Assembly (NCBI GenBank): GCA_018716135.1
Contig: DVKG01000012.1
Coordinates: 1-64,000 of the forward strand
Length of the DNA: 64,000 nt
Reading direction: 5' to 3'
Source of the DNA: Scybalosoma faecavium
GTDB taxonomy: Bacteria; Bacillota; Clostridia; Christensenellales; Christensenellaceae
The translations under genes were made by a program, and so were the position numbers. Below, piece after piece: positions 62,264 to 64,000 of this stretch. Under the pieces are notes generated by a model. It saw only the letters and a program-made list of their open reading frames with translations. It was not told where the DNA came from and made no database searches. Within the stretch, counting starts at the first letter, position 1, and each line of letters starts with the position of its first letter.

Positions 62264-64000
62264 ATCTAACAATAGACAATCAGCTGGTAGAGGTAAGAGA
62301 AGGCACTACGATACTGGACGCCGCTCTCCAAGCAGGAATACCCATCCCCAACCTCTGCTATATGAAAGGGCTTAACGAAATAGGCGCATGCAGAATCTGC
62401 TGCGTAGAAATAGAAGGTATAAACAAGCTAATCCCCGCATGCAACAACAAAGTCGAGGACGGCATGGTAATTTATACCAACACACCCAAAGTCCGCGAGG
62501 CTCGCAGAACAAACATCGAACTGATACTTTCTCAGCACGACTGCCATTGCGCAACATGCGTTCGCAGCGGCAACTGCAAGCTCCAGACTGTAGCAAACAA
62601 CTTAGGCGTAGTTGAACTTCCCTACCGTAAAGTAGTACCCACAACGCCTTATTCTAAGAACTTCCCGCTCATCCGCGATGCGTCCAAGTGCATAAAATGT
62701 ATGCGCTGTATCCAGATTTGCGATAAGGTTCAGTCCTGCAACATATGGGACGTCTGCGGAACAGGTTCCCGCACAACTGTTGACGTATCGTTCAACAGAA
62801 AGCTCAGAGAATCTGAATGCGCACTTTGCGGTCAATGTATAACTCACTGCCCCGTTGGCGCACTCCGCGAGCGCAGCGATATAGAGAAAGCTTTCGACGC
62901 AATAGCAGATCCATCCAAAATCACTGTCGTTCAGGTCGCTCCGTCTGTTCGTGCAGCATGGGGCGAAGCTCTGGGCATTGACGGCGATTTCGCTACGGTA
63001 AAACGTCTGGTATGCGCGCTGCGCAAGCTCGGTGTAGACTATGTATTCGACACCAACTTCAGCGCTGACCTTACAATCATGGAGGAAGGCAGCGAGTTCA
63101 TTGAACGCTTTACTCACAAAGAAGATTATAAGTGGCCAATGTTCACTAGCTGCTGCCCCGGCTGGGTTCGTTTCCTCAAGGCGCAATATCCCGATATGAC
63201 AGATCAGCTCTCCACGGCTAAATCTCCGCAGCAAATGTTCGGCGCAGTAGCCAAAAGCTATTATGCAGAGCTGCTCAACGTAGATCCCAAGCGCATCTAT
63301 TCCATATCTGTCATGCCCTGCATAGCTAAAAAGCATGAGGCTGATATTCCCGTTATGAACGACGCAGGCGCCGGTCAGGACGTAGACCTGGTGCTCACAA
63401 CTCGCGAAATCGCACGTATGATTCGTGCAGATAACATCAACCCCGAGCTGCTGGTCGAAGAAGAGTTTGACAGACCTCTCGGCACAGGTTCCGGCGCTGC
63501 TGTAATCTTCGGCGCTACGGGCGGCGTTATGGAGGCGGCTCTCCGTTCCGCATACTTCCTAATCACAGGTGAGAATCCCGATCCTGACGCTTTCGCAAAC
63601 GTCAGAGGTCTGGATGGCTGGAAGGAAGCTACCTTCGACATTAACGGTCTTACGGTCAAAGTAGCAATCGCAAGCGGCCTTGGAAACGCACGCAAGCTTA
63701 TAGAAGCCTGCCGCTCCGGAAAGGTTTCCTACGATTTCGTAGAAATTATGGCATGCCCCAGCGGCTGCGCAGGCGGCGGCGGTCAGCCTATACACGATGA
63801 CGACGCATTTACACCTCTCCGCGTAGACAAGCTCTATGGACTGGACAGAACGACCACGCTTCGTTTCTCTCACGAGAATCCCTCCATCAAGCAGATCTAC
63901 AAGGATTACCTCGGCAAACCTCTGGGTCATCATTCACACAGGCTGTTGCATACGGATCATGACGCATGGGAAATGCCTCGTCCGTTCGTGCCGAATCCTG
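62257..64000 (+). CDS. hydA: [FeFe]-hydrogenase catalytic subunit (right end cut)
   Basis: 581 codons are visible and the gene is open at the right edge. In order there are: a 2Fe-2S domain (Cys34, Cys45, Cys48, Cys62); a His-ligated 4Fe-4S (His94, Cys98, Cys101, Cys107); two 4Fe-4S clusters (Cys145/148/151/155 and Cys188/191/194/198); and the H-cluster motifs TSCCPGW (297-303), MPCIAKKHE (353-361) and MACPSGCAGGGG (498-509). All catalytic cysteines are intact, so it should reduce protons or oxidise H2. GAGGGAGG lies before the ATG. Little of the protein is probably missing. Confidence 0.96.
   Translation, partial: MVNLTIDNQLVEVREGTTILDAALQAGIPIPNLCYMKGLNEIGACRICCVEIEGINKLIPACNNKVEDGMVIYTNTPKVREARRTNIELILSQHDCHCATCVRSGNCKLQTVANNLGVVELPYRKVVPTTPYSKNFPLIRDASKCIKCMRCIQICDKVQSCNIWDVCGTGSRTTVDVSFNRKLRESECALCGQCITHCPVGALRERSDIEKAFDAIADPSKITVVQVAPSVRAAWGEALGIDGDFATVKRLVCALRKLGVDYVFDTNFSADLTIMEEGSEFIERFTHKEDYKWPMFTSCCPGWVRFLKAQYPDMTDQLSTAKSPQQMFGAVAKSYYAELLNVDPKRIYSISVMPCIAKKHEADIPVMNDAGAGQDVDLVLTTREIARMIRADNINPELLVEEEFDRPLGTGSGAAVIFGATGGVMEAALRSAYFLITGENPDPDAFANVRGLDGWKEATFDINGLTVKVAIASGLGNARKLIEACRSGKVSYDFVEIMACPSGCAGGGGQPIHDDDAFTPLRVDKLYGLDRTTTLRFSHENPSIKQIYKDYLGKPLGHHSHRLLHTDHDAWEMPRPFVPNP

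Noticed and set aside
1..64000. CRISPR arrays, insertion sequences, prophage genes, toxin-antitoxin pairs
   Set aside because: I saw no regularly spaced repeats, transposase or integrase motifs, or phage structural genes anywhere in the window.

Overview
The window is a chromosomal segment of a spore-forming, anaerobic, low-to-moderate GC Gram-positive bacterium of the class Clostridia. The evidence is direct. It carries the forespore sigma operon (spoIIAA-spoIIAB-sigF), the spoVAC-spoVAD-spoVAE dipicolinate channel genes, two alpha/beta-type small acid-soluble spore proteins, ylbJ, RNase J, an Asp23/FakA pair beside rpmB, a clostridial-type glgC-glgD glycogen operon and an [FeFe]-hydrogenase. 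I cannot name the species from sequence alone. TTG starts with good ribosome binding sites are frequent. No insertion sequence, prophage or CRISPR array was seen, so this is mostly core genome.

Layout. 1-5.5 kb: left edge, tRNA-Ser(CGA), a hotdog thioesterase, an HD hydrolase, a class A penicillin-binding protein and the sigF operon. 5.5-9.1 kb: spoVA genes running towards sigF, a P1 (DmpA-like) peptidase and two SASP genes. 9.3-12.6 kb: an amidohydrolase and a LysR regulator divergent from a split chromate-transporter pair, with a strong promoter and a dyad between them. 12.6-20.3 kb: a UvrD-like helicase, a possible small RNA, a YgjP metallopeptidase, a U32 protein, MltG, a YlbF-family protein and RNase J with a long leader. 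20.4-27 kb: an SDR oxidoreductase with two perfect dyads in its control region, a YhgE/Pip-like membrane protein with a small membrane partner, and a three-gene nitrate/taurine-type ABC importer. 27-36 kb: conserved housekeeping genes (recG-fakA-asp23 divergent from rpmB; ylbJ; a coiled-coil protein, coaD, rsmD; 5-formyl-THF cyclo-ligase and alr). 36-48 kb: one leftward glycogen and starch operon, pgi-glgB-glgC-glgD-glgA-glgP-GH13 amylase. 48-54.7 kb: a SPOR protein, dCMP deaminase and the argC-argB-argD-argF-GNAT operon under a promoter that overlaps an ArgR-like box. 54.7-58.8 kb: a strongly structured non-coding segment, an acyl-CoA synthetase, a YfbR-like nucleotidase, a small exported protein and a TIM-barrel isomerase. 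58.9-64 kb: a membrane DUF3810 metallopeptidase-like protein, then a flavoprotein subunit and an [FeFe]-hydrogenase that runs off the right edge.

How the parts work together. The glycogen operon connects glucose-6-phosphate to glycogen synthesis and breakdown within one transcription unit. The arg genes form an ArgR-type regulated pathway in which argJ and argA are not seen; the terminal GNAT acetyltransferase is a candidate for the missing acetylation step. The hydrogenase pair would move electrons between pyridine nucleotides and protons. The most promising undescribed items are the four-way-junction RNA candidate at 54746-54938, the orphan promoter-terminator unit at 14703-14853, the dyad-controlled SDR gene and the RNase J leader.
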